The notes: generated by a model from the letters alone, not told the origin. 64,000 nucleotides of DNA from Chitinophaga pendula (GCF_020386615.1 NZ_CP077769.1:3100001-3164000); one strand, 5' to 3'. Counted from the first letter of the stretch, positions 45,799 through 54,412 are shown. Translations and numbers: made by a program.

Positions 45799-46179
45799 TT
45801 ATTGCGGCAGTTCAGCGACAGCATCAATTTCTACGAGGTAGCCATGATGCAGTTCGGGTACGGGTATGATGGCACGTGCCGGTTTGTGGTTGCCCATAGC
45901 GGCGGCGTATAGCTGGTTGAATACGGGCCAGTATTGCACGCCGGCGATGTATACGTTGACTTTTACGATATGATTGACCGCTGCGCCGGCGGCTTTGACC
46001 ACTTCCAGCAGGTTGCTGATAGCTTGCTGTGCCTGGACTTCAAAAGGTTCGGCGGAGGTATGTGAGCCATCGGGTTTAACGGGCAGTTGTCCTGATACGA
46101 ACAGGAGGTTACCGCTGACTACACCAGGGGTGTAATGGCCTGCGGGTGTGGGTAAGTTGGCGGGCGCGATCATCTTCAT
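45799..46179 (-). CDS. ridA: RidA family enamine/imine deaminase
   Basis: This 126-residue protein is a YjgF/YER057c/UK114 fold with GNLLFVSGQLP, the active-site Arg in KPARAIIPVPEL and EIDAVAELP at the C-terminus. It hydrolyses 2-aminoacrylate and related enamines or imines released by PLP dehydratases. The gene for such a dehydratase follows 37 bases later, a direct functional link. A -7 box (TACCTTTG on the minus strand, 46251-46244) lies about 65 bases before its ATG. Confidence 0.92.
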   Translation of the reverse strand: MKMIAPANLPTPAGHYTPGVVSGNLLFVSGQLPVKPDGSHTSAEPFEVQAQQAISNLLEVVKAAGAAVNHIVKVNVYIAGVQYWPVFNQLYAAAMGNHKPARAIIPVPELHHGYLVEIDAVAELPQ

Positions 46180-46243
46180 CGGCAGAAATTTAGTTGTTAA
46201 ATAAAGCGTGGTTCCGTTCCGGTGGCGACCGGATTTGCAGCAG

Positions 46244-46269
46244 CAAAGGTAAACGATCTGTTACGATCT
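46244..46269 (-). promoter_or_regulatory. Promoter and tandem 7-bp repeat of the ridA-dehydratase operon
   Basis: On the minus strand, AGATCGT-AAC-AGATCGT (46269-46253) is followed directly by TACCTTTG (46251-46244), an exact TANNTTTG box. The two 7-bp units are spaced one helical turn (10 bp) apart, as for a regulator binding one DNA face. The repeat overlaps the stop codon of the upstream SDR gene. Confidence 0.5.
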
Positions 46270-47068
46270 ATTTAGGCGGTATGTTCCTGACTTTTTTCAT
46301 GAGGGCAGCTGGTGCGAGGCGGTTAAGCAGGAGGGCGGCCCATTCGCTGCTTTTTTTGCCGACGTATGCTTCGAATTTGCCGGCGGCGACGAGGCGGGAG
46401 ATCTGTTGAGCGGCTTTATGGGCGGAGAGGCCATTTTTGATATTGTCGCTGGTAACGCCTAACGGGCTACCATCTTTTGTAACGGCATGTACGGTGATAT
46501 TGGTCTGGATATAACCGGGCGTGAGTACGGTGACCTTTATGTTGTCCTGATGTACTTCGGCACGGAGGCAGTCGAAGAAACCGTGGAGGGCATGTTTGGC
46601 GCCGGCATATGCAGCACGTAAGGGGGTACCTATTTTACCCATGACGCTGCTCATGACGACGAAGTGGCCGTTGCGGCGTTGCTGGAAGTGAGGCAGCAAT
46701 GCTTTGGTGAGGGCTACGTAGCTGAAGTAGTCCAGTTCCATGACGCGGCGGTGTACTTCCATCTCGGTTTCTGCTACGGTGGAGCGGGAGCTGATACCGC
46801 CATTGTGGACCATGATATCTACCTGACCGAAGAGGGCGATGGCTGCTGTTGTTTTTGCGGGCAGTGCGTTGATATCTTCGAGGTCCAGCGGGAGTATTTT
46901 GACATTGCCGGGGCTGGTGGTAGCTTGGCGAACGCGTTCCAGTTCGGCCTCACGGCGGCTGGAGAGTATGAGTTTGGCGCCTGCTGCAGCCCATTGATAA
47001 GCGAGTGCTTCTCCTATACCGGAGGAGGCACCGGTGATCCAGATCACTTTACCCGTATAATAGCCCAT
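46268..47068 (-). CDS. Short-chain dehydrogenase/reductase (DHRS7-like)
   Basis: The protein starts at the ATG at 47068 (MGYYTGKVIWITGASSG, 266 residues); the longer open frame reaches into the gene upstream and is rejected. It is a classical SDR with cofactor motif TGASSGIG, basic SSRR after strand 2 (favouring NADP), VHNGGIS, catalytic Ser in VMSSVMG, and YAGAKHA (Tyr-x-x-x-Lys). The C-terminal extension (about 225-266) resembles eukaryotic-type DHRS7 proteins. The substrate is unknown. It lies 37 bases after the M20 gene, so they are probably co-transcribed. Confidence 0.9.
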   Translation of the reverse strand: MGYYTGKVIWITGASSGIGEALAYQWAAAGAKLILSSRREAELERVRQATTSPGNVKILPLDLEDINALPAKTTAAIALFGQVDIMVHNGGISSRSTVAETEMEVHRRVMELDYFSYVALTKALLPHFQQRRNGHFVVMSSVMGKIGTPLRAAYAGAKHALHGFFDCLRAEVHQDNIKVTVLTPGYIQTNITVHAVTKDGSPLGVTSDNIKNGLSAHKAAQQISRLVAAGKFEAYVGKKSSEWAALLLNRLAPAALMKKVRNIPPK

Positions 47069-47105
47069 TGTATTGATTTGACGAAGCTGATTTAATGATG
47101 TTGTA

Positions 47106-48308
47106 TTATGAATGTACGTGTTGCAGGTGTTCGAGGTTTTTGAGGGTGAGCCATGCCATGAGGCCGGTAGATACTTCCAGTGCATGTTCGTCTACATCGA
47201 AGGTAGCGGTATGCAGGCCGGAGGTGATGCCTTTGTCTACGTTGCCGGTGCCGAGGCGATAGAAGCAAGCATCTGCTACCTGGGAGTAGGATGCGAAGTC
47301 TTCGGCGGCCATCCAGATATCGAGGTCGACAACGTTGGCGGCGCCCAGGTATTCGACGGTATGTTGGCGGGTGAGGGCGGTGAGTTTTTCTTCGTTGATC
47401 AATACGGGATATCCTTTCCGGATCTCGATATGGCACTTCCCTCCCATTCCTTCTACCTGTGATTTGGCGATCTGTTCTATGCGGCGATGTGCTTCCTTGC
47501 GCCATTGTTCGTCGAGGGTGCGGAAGGTACCTTCTATGGTGACTACGTCGGGGATGACGTTGTGGATGCCGGCGCCGATGAATCGGCCGAATGATAGTAC
47601 GGACGGTGTGAGTGGGTTGGCGTGGCGGCTTACGACCTGCTGGAGGGCGGTAAGCATCTGGCAGGCGATCATGATGGGATCGATCACGATGTTGGGCATG
47701 GCGGCGTGGCCACCTTTTCCTTCTACGGTGATATAGATCTCGTCGACGCTGGCCATGTATTTACCGGCGCGGAACCCTATTTTGCCGGCTGCCAGTTCGG
47801 GCATGGTATGTTGACCGAGGATGCTGGCGGGGCGGGGATTTTCGAGTACTCCCTCTTTAATGAGGATGCTGGCACCTCCCGGCAGGAGTTCTTCTCCAGG
47901 CTGGAATATCAGTTTGACGGTACCGGCCCATTCTTCTTCCAGTGCTTTGAGAATACGGGCGGAGCCCAGCAGCGAGGAGGTGTGTACGTCGTGTCCGCAG
48001 GCATGCATGACGCCCGGGTTTTGCGAGCGGTAGGGTACCTCGTTGCGTTCTTGTATGGGGAGGGCGTCGATATCGGCGCGGAGGGCCATGATGGCGCCAC
48101 CCGGCTTTTTACCTTTGATCTCGGCGATGACACCTGTGGTGGCCATACGTTTGAAAGGCAGACCTATTTCGGTCAGTTTTTGCTCTATGAAGGAGGCAGT
48201 ATTGTGTTCTACGAATGAGAGTTCGGGGTTGGTATGGAGGTGGCGGCGGTTGGCGATGGTATCGGCATGCAGCTGCCTGGCCAGATCCTGTATCTTTTGT
48301 TTCAGCAT
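47106..48308 (-). CDS. M20D family amidohydrolase (N-acyl amino acid/hippurate hydrolase-like)
   Basis: This 400-residue cytoplasmic metallopeptidase-fold enzyme has metal-binding motifs HACGHDVHTS (about 105) and FQPGEE (about 140), the lid-domain stretch GKGGHAAMPN and a C-terminal AEDFASYSQ, matching the M20D subfamily. Members remove acyl groups from amino acids or indole conjugates. It is the first gene of a likely two-gene unit with the SDR. Its upstream region is the 11-bp TATA repeat array (48427-48614), and I could not place a standard promoter there. Confidence 0.92.
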   Translation of the reverse strand: MLKQKIQDLARQLHADTIANRRHLHTNPELSFVEHNTASFIEQKLTEIGLPFKRMATTGVIAEIKGKKPGGAIMALRADIDALPIQERNEVPYRSQNPGVMHACGHDVHTSSLLGSARILKALEEEWAGTVKLIFQPGEELLPGGASILIKEGVLENPRPASILGQHTMPELAAGKIGFRAGKYMASVDEIYITVEGKGGHAAMPNIVIDPIMIACQMLTALQQVVSRHANPLTPSVLSFGRFIGAGIHNVIPDVVTIEGTFRTLDEQWRKEAHRRIEQIAKSQVEGMGGKCHIEIRKGYPVLINEEKLTALTRQHTVEYLGAANVVDLDIWMAAEDFASYSQVADACFYRLGTGNVDKGITSGLHTATFDVDEHALEVSTGLMAWLTLKNLEHLQHVHS

Positions 48309-48426
48309 GGCTGGATAGCAGTTTTCATTACAAAGACCACTAATGTACGATCTATTTGCCGCGCCGCATAACTGAAAATCAGCGCACTCCTATCCTATTG
48401 TTAGTCAACTTATTACAAACTCTTTG

Positions 48427-48614
48427 TATAAGCGTTCTATAAGCGTTGTATATCCATTGTATAAGCATTCTATATCCATTGTATAAGCGAGGTATACCCT
48501 TCCTATAGGCATCCTGTATCCATTGTATACCGATTGTATAAGGATGTCTATGCTTTGCTTATACAAATGTTATACGAATGATACAGGAATGCTATAGGAA
48601 AGATATAGCAGTAC
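48427..48614. repeat. Helically phased array of 17 degenerate 11-bp TATA units
   Basis: Units start at 48427 and recur every 11 bases (48438, 48449 ... 48537), with one 1-base slip to 48549, then again every 11 bases to 48604. Nearly all begin TATA; common forms are TATAAGCATTC, TATATCCATTG, TATACGAATGA and TATAGGAAAGA. The left half favours CATTG endings and the right half GAATG/AAATG, so the array is also a rough inverted repeat centred near 48548. It lies between the M20 and SRPBCC genes and codes for nothing visible. The 11-bp period puts every TATA step on one face of the helix, suggesting bent DNA or a cooperative binding site. Confidence 0.85.
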
Positions 48615-48636
48615 TTTCCGTAAGTTATCTTGACGG

Positions 48637-49065
48637 TTATTTTTCGAGGAATTGTTTGAGGTTGGTACCGATGATCTGGGTCCATCCGGCGGTGAAACTT
48701 TCGATACCGAAGTTTTTGTCGTCGCGGGACGGGAATGATTCGAGGCCTCTGTGGGTGAGTACGAGGCGTGTTTTATCACCATCCGGGAAGAGTTCGAAGG
48801 TAACGAACGATTCGCCGGGGAAGCCCTGGTATTTCCAGCTGTAGGTGAGTTTTTTGCCCGGTTCTACTTCGGTTACTTCGCAGAGGTGGACATATTGTTT
48901 GTCATCAGCGCCAGCGGAAAATTCAAAGAAGAAGCCTACTTCCGGTTTGAAGTCTTCCAGGTCGAAGTACCATTCTTTCATTTGGCGGTGGTCGGTGATC
49001 GCCTGCCATACTTTGGCGGCGGGGGCATTGAACGTGCGTTCAAAGAGAAGCGGTGTGTTACTCAT
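48637..49065 (-). CDS. SRPBCC (AHSA1-like) ligand-binding domain protein
   Basis: The protein starts at the ATG at 49065 (MSNTPLLFERTFNAP, 142 residues), the usual start of this family; an ATG at 49140 would add 25 unrelated residues. The single START/Bet v1-like domain has VWQAITDHRQMKEWYFDLEDF near the N-terminus and ESFTAGWTQIIGTNLKQFL at the C-terminal helix. Members bind hydrophobic ligands or assist Hsp90-like proteins, and many are paired with ArsR-type repressors. No such gene adjoins it, but a strong operator-flanked promoter does (49140-49189). Confidence 0.88.
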   Translation of the reverse strand: MSNTPLLFERTFNAPAAKVWQAITDHRQMKEWYFDLEDFKPEVGFFFEFSAGADDKQYVHLCEVTEVEPGKKLTYSWKYQGFPGESFVTFELFPDGDKTRLVLTHRGLESFPSRDDKNFGIESFTAGWTQIIGTNLKQFLEK

Positions 49066-49139
49066 AAGGCCGTATTTGTATTGAAGATATGAAACGATCA
49101 GGCGGCAAGTATTGTTCCGGTGGATAGACACCGCACTCA

Positions 49140-49189
49140 TTGCGTAACCTTTCAGTTACAAATATAACGATACCTTTTGGTTACGCAAA
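49140..49189 (-). promoter_or_regulatory. Consensus promoter flanked by a 10-bp inverted-repeat operator
   Basis: On the minus strand TTTG (49189-49186), 19 bases, then TATATTTG (49166-49159) is a near-ideal Bacteroidota promoter for the SRPBCC gene. Perfect arms TTGCGTAACC (overlapping the -33 element, 49188-49179) and GGTTACGCAA (about the start site, 49149-49140) flank it, and an inner GTAAC-N6-GTTAC (49143-49158) adds a third half-site. The layout suits a repressor that occludes both promoter elements. Confidence 0.7.
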
Positions 49190-49322
49190 TAAAATTGGCG
49201 TGGGTGAGCAGGGAGCAATTATTCCCTGGCTGAAAAATTTCTCCCTTATTGTCTGCCCCTGTAATTCTGTGGAAGTTTGCGTCTATTAAAAGTGAGCTAA
49301 TCATCAACAAAAAAAGAAGGCT

Positions 49323-50204
49323 ATGACAACGACAACACAGCAAACAGGCGTTACGGTAATTGGATTGGGGGATATGGGCAGTGTATTGGCGCATGTATTA
49401 TTAGATAAGGGGTATACGGTGACGGTGTGGAACCGTCGCCGTGATAAGGCGGCGGCGTTAGTGGCCCGGGGGGCGATGCTGGCGACTGATGTGGTGGCAG
49501 CGGTGGGCGCCAGTGCGGTGACGATCATTTGTGTGACGGATTATGCGATCTCGCACGGTATCCTGCATACGGCGGCGGTGGGTGCGGCACTGTCGGGGCG
49601 GTTGCTGATTGAGTTGAGTACGGGTACGCCGGCGGATGCTCGTCATGGTGAGCGATGGGCAGCTGCGCAAGGTATTGTTTACCTGGACGGGGCGATCCTG
49701 GCGACACCGCGCCAGGTGGGGCGTGCGGACACACCGATCTTTGTTTCGGGCGACAGGGCCGCTTATGAACGCGGAGTGGACATTTTGCAGGCATTAGCCG
49801 GCGGGCTGCAATATATGGGGGAGGCACCAGGAGCAGCGGCGGCGTGGGACCTGGGCTTTTTGAGTTACCTGTTCATGGGGGCGTTAGGATTGCTCCATGC
49901 GGCCCGCATTTTTGAGACGGAAGGTATACCGGTGGATGGGCTGGGGAATATGATCGCGCAGGTATCGCCGGGTATCGGGGAGATGATCCAGGGGATGGCG
50001 CTGGCTATTCACCAAAATGATTTTGAGCAGCCGGAGAGTTCGTTATTGATCTGTGCCCTGACGATGGACCTGTTAATCCGGCAGGCGGCGGAGAACGGCA
50101 TTAACGATGAGATGCCGCGGTTTTTCAAAGGGCTTTATCAGCGGGGGTTGGATGCAGGTTATGGCGGGGAGAAATTTGCCGCTATGATCAAGGTATTGCG
50201 ATAG
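49323..50204 (+). CDS. Imine reductase/beta-hydroxyacid dehydrogenase-like NAD(P)-binding oxidoreductase
   Basis: This 293-residue protein has an N-terminal Rossmann domain with VIGLGDMGSVLAHVLLDKG (about 11-29) and VWNRRRDKA, which favours NADPH. The hinge helix and C-terminal dimerisation domain contain AAWDLGFLSYLFMGALGLLH. The Asp in AAWDLG sits where imine reductases carry a catalytic Asp or Tyr in place of the beta-HAD Lys, so reduction of cyclic imines is more likely than oxidation of hydroxyacids. It diverges from the SRPBCC gene. The physiological substrate is unknown. Confidence 0.82.
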   Translation: MTTTTQQTGVTVIGLGDMGSVLAHVLLDKGYTVTVWNRRRDKAAALVARGAMLATDVVAAVGASAVTIICVTDYAISHGILHTAAVGAALSGRLLIELSTGTPADARHGERWAAAQGIVYLDGAILATPRQVGRADTPIFVSGDRAAYERGVDILQALAGGLQYMGEAPGAAAAWDLGFLSYLFMGALGLLHAARIFETEGIPVDGLGNMIAQVSPGIGEMIQGMALAIHQNDFEQPESSLLICALTMDLLIRQAAENGINDEMPRFFKGLYQRGLDAGYGGEKFAAMIKVLR

Positions 50205-50219
50205 TCCGCCATGTAAAAG

Positions 50220-50248
50220 CAGGCCGGTCGTTGGTAGTGACCGGCCTG
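50220..50248. terminator. Terminator between imine reductase-like and kinase genes
   Basis: CAGGCCGGTC pairs perfectly with GACCGGCCTG (10 bp, 9-base loop), followed by TTTTTTAT. It serves the plus-strand gene and probably its convergent neighbour. Confidence 0.85.
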
Positions 50249-50252
50249 TTTT

Positions 50253-52238
50253 TTATTTGTTGATGCTAATGGGGCATTCGATGGTGAAAGTGGCACCTAT
50301 GTCCGGGGAGGTGTCAATATCCAGTGTGCCATGGAGGAATTCTACCCTTGAGCGGATATTGGTCATGCCGGAGCTGGTGGCCTGCCGGAGTTTATCTGCC
50401 GGTATTCCTTTGCCATTGTCTTCTACGATGAGGAGGATGCTCTCTTCATTTTCCTGGAGCTGTACCAGTATCTCTGCGGCATCGGCATGTTTGATGGCAT
50501 TGTTGACGAGTTCCTGCATGACGCGGTATAGGACGATCTGCCGGGTTGTTTCCATTTTATTGGAGTAGTGTAAGACCTGGCAGACGATATTGTATCCGGT
50601 GCTGCGCAGGCCATCGCAGTAGGCGGTGGAGGCGGCGCCCAGTCCGAACTTGACCAGGGTTTCGGGCATGAGGCTCCAGGCGATGCGGCGCAGTTCGTCT
50701 GTTGCATAGTTGAGCCATTGCAGGCATTTCTCCAAGGCGTTATGGGCAGTAGGTTGTTCGTTTGTCTTCAGTAAGGTGGACAGTTCCATTTTTGTACCGG
50801 ACAATATGCCTCCCAGTCCGTCGTGCAGGTCGCGGGCGAGGCGGGTACGTTCCTGCTCCTGTCCTTCCAGCATGGCATATAGCAAGGAGATGCGATGTTC
50901 CTGTTGGATCTTTTCCATTTCGAAAGCGTATACCCGTTTGCGGTTGCGATGCAGGATATACAAGAGGAATAAGAGGATGAGCAGGATGATGAAACCGGCG
51001 ATAAGCAGGTAGTTGATGAAGGCGCTGCGTTGCAGTATGAGTTCCTGTTGTTTGGTCTTGTTGCGTAGTCGTAGTATCTGTTGTTCTTTTTTAGCATTTT
51101 GATAGCGGGCTTCGAGGTCGGCGACCTGTATTTTGACTTCTTCCTGTTTGATGCTATCGTTGAGTTGATTGTATTTTCTCAGCCAGGCGTATGCCTGCGG
51201 GCGGTTGCCACTGCTATCTTCTATGGCGGCGAGTAGCTGGAGGGCTTCTAGCTCGTTGATGGCTGCTTTTTCTACGACGGCTTTATCATAGAAGAGGCGG
51301 ATATATTTCCGGGCGTTGGGATAGTCTTTGAGGGTGAAGTAGGTTTCGCCCATGCCTTTCCAGATATTGTTGAGGGGGTAGTCTCTGCGGTATTTTACGG
51401 CGATCTCCTCTCCTTTTCTGAAGGCAGCGAGGGCGGCCTGCTGTTGGCCTATCTTGCGCAGGTATTGTGCTTCATGTACGTAGTAGCTGGGCCAGAGGTC
51501 TGACACGCTCATGCCATCCAGTACTGTTTTCGCTTCATCGAGGTAGTATTTCATTTGCGGGATGGAGTCGAGGGCCTCCATACATTCGGACATGTTGAGA
51601 TAGACGAGAGTGAGGCTTTCTTTGAGCGGGGTGCGTTTGAATATTTCTATGGCCCGTATGAAGTAGGGATAGGCTTTGCGTTGTTCGTTGACGTTATTGA
51701 GTTCGGATGCGATGTTGGCGATGACGACGCCCAGGGCATTGGAATCTTTGGTACGTTCTATATCGGGGATGAGGCCGATGAGCAGTTCCAGTTCTGTTTT
51801 GGGCAGCCGGAGGATGGCCATGACGTTGGCGATGTTGCCTACTGCGCGGATGTGGATGAACAGGCCCATGGCGGAGGTATCGTTGCGGGTGAGGCTATCA
51901 GCCAGCTGGAAGTTTCTTTTGGCATCGTCGAAGTTGCTGACATCGAGATAGCAGAATCCGAGGGAGTAGTATCCGAAAGCGATGCCATGCCGGTATTGTT
52001 GTTTCCTGTTGATGTCCAGGCATTGCCGTGCGTAGCGGAATGCTTTGATGGAGTCCTGCCCGGAGTATGCCTGTGAGAGGAGGCCCATGACCCAGGCTCT
52101 GCCGGTATCTGTTTTCTTTTTAGGTAATAGTTGTTCCAGGCTGTCGATGCGCCGGCGCAAGTCATTTTGCGCCTGTAGTTGAGCAGCAGACAGCATCAAC
52201 AACTGGATGATAATGACAATCAGGTAATATTTCTTCAT
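50253..52238 (-). CDS. TPR-containing membrane histidine kinase (HisKA_3, NarX-like)
   Basis: This 661-residue protein has a signal peptide (about 1-23) and a periplasmic TPR-like helical repeat region (about 60-370). A coiled coil, one membrane helix (about 415-436) and a cytoplasmic HisKA_3 domain follow, the last with H472 in RLARDLHDGLGG. The C-terminal HATPase domain has VMQELVNNAIKHA and VEDNGKG. It senses an envelope signal and phosphorylates a NarL-type regulator. The closest such regulator is at 54413-55054. The kinase at 58756-60747 has the same layout and H-box, so the two are paralogues. Confidence 0.92.
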   Translation of the reverse strand: MKKYYLIVIIIQLLMLSAAQLQAQNDLRRRIDSLEQLLPKKKTDTGRAWVMGLLSQAYSGQDSIKAFRYARQCLDINRKQQYRHGIAFGYYSLGFCYLDVSNFDDAKRNFQLADSLTRNDTSAMGLFIHIRAVGNIANVMAILRLPKTELELLIGLIPDIERTKDSNALGVVIANIASELNNVNEQRKAYPYFIRAIEIFKRTPLKESLTLVYLNMSECMEALDSIPQMKYYLDEAKTVLDGMSVSDLWPSYYVHEAQYLRKIGQQQAALAAFRKGEEIAVKYRRDYPLNNIWKGMGETYFTLKDYPNARKYIRLFYDKAVVEKAAINELEALQLLAAIEDSSGNRPQAYAWLRKYNQLNDSIKQEEVKIQVADLEARYQNAKKEQQILRLRNKTKQQELILQRSAFINYLLIAGFIILLILLFLLYILHRNRKRVYAFEMEKIQQEHRISLLYAMLEGQEQERTRLARDLHDGLGGILSGTKMELSTLLKTNEQPTAHNALEKCLQWLNYATDELRRIAWSLMPETLVKFGLGAASTAYCDGLRSTGYNIVCQVLHYSNKMETTRQIVLYRVMQELVNNAIKHADAAEILVQLQENEESILLIVEDNGKGIPADKLRQATSSGMTNIRSRVEFLHGTLDIDTSPDIGATFTIECPISINK

Positions 52239-52298
52239 GTATTTCCCCCCTTTACAAACTAGTGTTTAGCGTTTTTTTATAAGTACAAGTAGCGGTTG

Positions 52299-53474
52299 TC
52301 AGTTGACTTCCAGCAGGTCTTTTGCCGGCAGTTTAGGAAAAGGCTGATGCGGTTCTGTCTGGTACCAGAATACGACGGATGCGATATCGGATTGTTGTGC
52401 GAGGTATCGGCCATTATGTCGCCAGCCGAGGTCCTGTATGGTTACTTTCAGTGACTTATCGAACCGGATAGGGTCCATGATATGCCATCGATAGAGACCG
52501 AATCGTTGTTGTGAGCGGTAGGAACCATCGGGGCGTATCACTTGTGGCAGTCCGGAATAGGGGCTGGAGAATTCGATGTACTTCCCTCCCCTGTCGAAGT
52601 TGTAGGAGCCACAGAAATAGTCTTCTGTACCGGTGCCGCAGATGGTTGGGTATTTTGTATCTCCATCGAGGAAAAATTTGATCTCTCCTTCTCCCCACCA
52701 TCCGTTATTATTGACACCCCAGGCCATGTATACCCCTACGTATTGTCCTTTTCCTTTGATGTTGTCGGTGATGATGTAGTCGGAAGAGGTGTTGGGGTTG
52801 GTACGTCGGAATTGGGCATGGAAATAGGCGGCATCGTCGGGTACATCGGTGAGGGTGTAGTCGACCTGGTAGTATAGGCGCATGGGTTCCTGGTTGATAT
52901 TTTCCATGGTGATGCGGCATTTTTTGCGGAAGGGCATGGCCCAGTAGCAATTGAATGCGCTGCCCGGGTTGACGGCGACGGGTAAGGAAGAGAGGGGGGC
53001 ATATTCGCCCCAGCCCATGCCGAAGAAGTCGCCTACGGGGCATTCTACGGAAGGTTCTTTTTCGTCGTCCCAGTAGATGCGGAGGATGGAGAAGCGCCAG
53101 ATGCCGGTGGGTGTCATCCAGATGTGCTGGATAGCACCGGCGCTATTGATCTCTGCCAAGGTGAATGTTTGGCCCGGGTTGATGATGACGAAGGGGTTTA
53201 CTTTCCAGCCGGCGCCGAGGTCGCGGGCAGCATCGGCGGCGTTGGCGGCATTAGGTTGTTGTTTGTCTTGGAGGCGGGCCATGCCACCTTTACCTTTTTC
53301 GCCGCTGAAGTTTTCCGGGCTGATGGAGCGGGTTTGTGCGTTGGAGAGGCGGTAGAGGTTGCCCAGGTGCATATCCAGGCCATTGAAGCGGTTTTGCTGT
53401 TGTGCGGGCAGGGTGACTGGGAGCAATAGCAGTGCGGCCCAAGCGAAGCGAAATAATTTCATTGTACTATTCAT
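52299..53474 (-). CDS. Secreted GH172 (DUF2961) glycoside hydrolase
   Basis: This 391-residue protein has a signal peptide ending near LPAQQQ and one DUF2961 domain. Family marks are GAIQHIWMTPTG, LRIYWDDEKEPSVECPVGDFFG, GEGEIKFFLDGD and the conserved GTGTEDYFCGSYNF with acidic catalytic candidates. GH172 enzymes act on D-arabinofuranosides and fructofuranosides (including difructose anhydride synthesis), usually as oligomers. Either of two ATGs (53474, 53462) could be used. It lies 60 bases before the kinase gene in the same direction. Confidence 0.87.
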   Translation of the reverse strand: MNSTMKLFRFAWAALLLLPVTLPAQQQNRFNGLDMHLGNLYRLSNAQTRSISPENFSGEKGKGGMARLQDKQQPNAANAADAARDLGAGWKVNPFVIINPGQTFTLAEINSAGAIQHIWMTPTGIWRFSILRIYWDDEKEPSVECPVGDFFGMGWGEYAPLSSLPVAVNPGSAFNCYWAMPFRKKCRITMENINQEPMRLYYQVDYTLTDVPDDAAYFHAQFRRTNPNTSSDYIITDNIKGKGQYVGVYMAWGVNNNGWWGEGEIKFFLDGDTKYPTICGTGTEDYFCGSYNFDRGGKYIEFSSPYSGLPQVIRPDGSYRSQQRFGLYRWHIMDPIRFDKSLKVTIQDLGWRHNGRYLAQQSDIASVVFWYQTEPHQPFPKLPAKDLLEVN

Positions 53475-53636
53475 TTAGCGGGATGATCATTTAGCAGCTA
53501 TCCTGTGAAAGGAGCCATCTTTCGTGGATGTATGGTTGACAGTTCTTATGTGATAAGGTCCGGAAGGAGGACGGGTATTTTCTCAACGTCTGGTGAAGAT
53601 ACAATGTTTCTCTGAACGGTTATTTGCTAAAAAGTA

Positions 53637-53664
53637 CGGGCTACACTTTAGCAAGTGCAGCCCG
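53637..53664 (-). terminator. Terminator after the MmpS-like lipoprotein gene
   Basis: CGGGCT-A-CACTT pairs with AAGTG-C-AGCCCG (one mismatch) around a short loop. The A-run to its left gives a U-run on the minus-strand transcript. Confidence 0.7.
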
Positions 53665-53687
53665 CGGTGTAGGGGTATGAATTTCTA

Positions 53688-54105
53688 TTACTGAAAAGAG
53701 TGTACGATGGAACCCTGTACAATCCCGCTTGAATTGGACGGCTCTTCTTTTTTCACTTCTTTGCCATCGGCAAAGATCTGCAGTCTTATTTTACCTGGGT
53801 TGTCGGTGATTACCCCCAGCAGGAATGATCCGCCATAGTCGATGGTACGGGTTACAGTTACGGTGAAAGGCAGCGGTTTATTGCCCGATGTCAACGCGCC
53901 TGTTTCATTTGTATAGCTTATATCGGCTCTTGGGTTATTTCCTTCGATGCTGGTGACTTTGTATTCGATGGTAACTTTTTTAGGATAACCAGCGCCGAAA
54001 TCAGGACCGTTGTTTTTTTTTGCTACAGGCGGTGAGGAAGGTAGCGGCAGTTACTAACAATGCGACGAATTTCACGGACGTTGTTTTGAATAAAGAAAGG
54101 TTCAT
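53688..54105 (-). pseudogene. MmpS-like lipoprotein, split by an A9 homopolymer
   Basis: The ATG at 54105 starts MNLSLFKTTSVKFVALLVTAA, then a lipobox LTAC, and a run of nine A bases codes for SKKK, after which the frame stops at a TGA. Reading with one A fewer restores a continuous frame (CSKKNNGPDFGAGYPKKV ... VQGSIVHSFQ, stop at 53688). The restored protein of about 138 residues is a lipoprotein with one beta-sandwich domain, including ITYTNE-like ISYTNETG and IFADGKEVKKE, resembling the MmpS/DUF-type small envelope proteins. It is either a homopolymer sequencing error, a phase-variable gene or a transcriptional-slippage site. A good terminator follows. Confidence 0.72.
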
Positions 54106-54412
54106 AATTATGATGGTATTTAGTTAGCAAATCACATGACAGGTTGGGTTGATTGCTGACAATCTCAATGGGTTGGCGTTCATCAACGGTTTACGGTGTT
54201 GTTTTTATTATTTGTCCCCTTGGGAATAGCTATGTGAGCGGCATTCCCATTTATAGCACAAAAGTACCACGCTGTAGAAGGCTTGACAATACTGGCATTC
54301 ATGGTTTTTTTTCTACTGGTTTTCCAGTATATTTGGGGGACCTTTACCTGCTATGCCGCCACCATAGCCGTAAAGTGTACCATCATCGCAATTTATCAAT
54401 CAACCTAGGTGA
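54106..54412. other. Divergent intergenic region before the NarL-type regulator
   Basis: These 307 bases hold TATATTTG at 54328-54335, an exact -7 box about 78 bases before the regulator ATG, without a clear -33 partner. A 99-codon plus-strand frame covers the region but overlaps the regulator start in another frame and has no recognisable content. Confidence 0.4.

Noticed and set aside
48427..48614. CRISPR array
   Set aside because: Units are 11 bp with no spacers and no repeat of CRISPR length; no cas genes are present.
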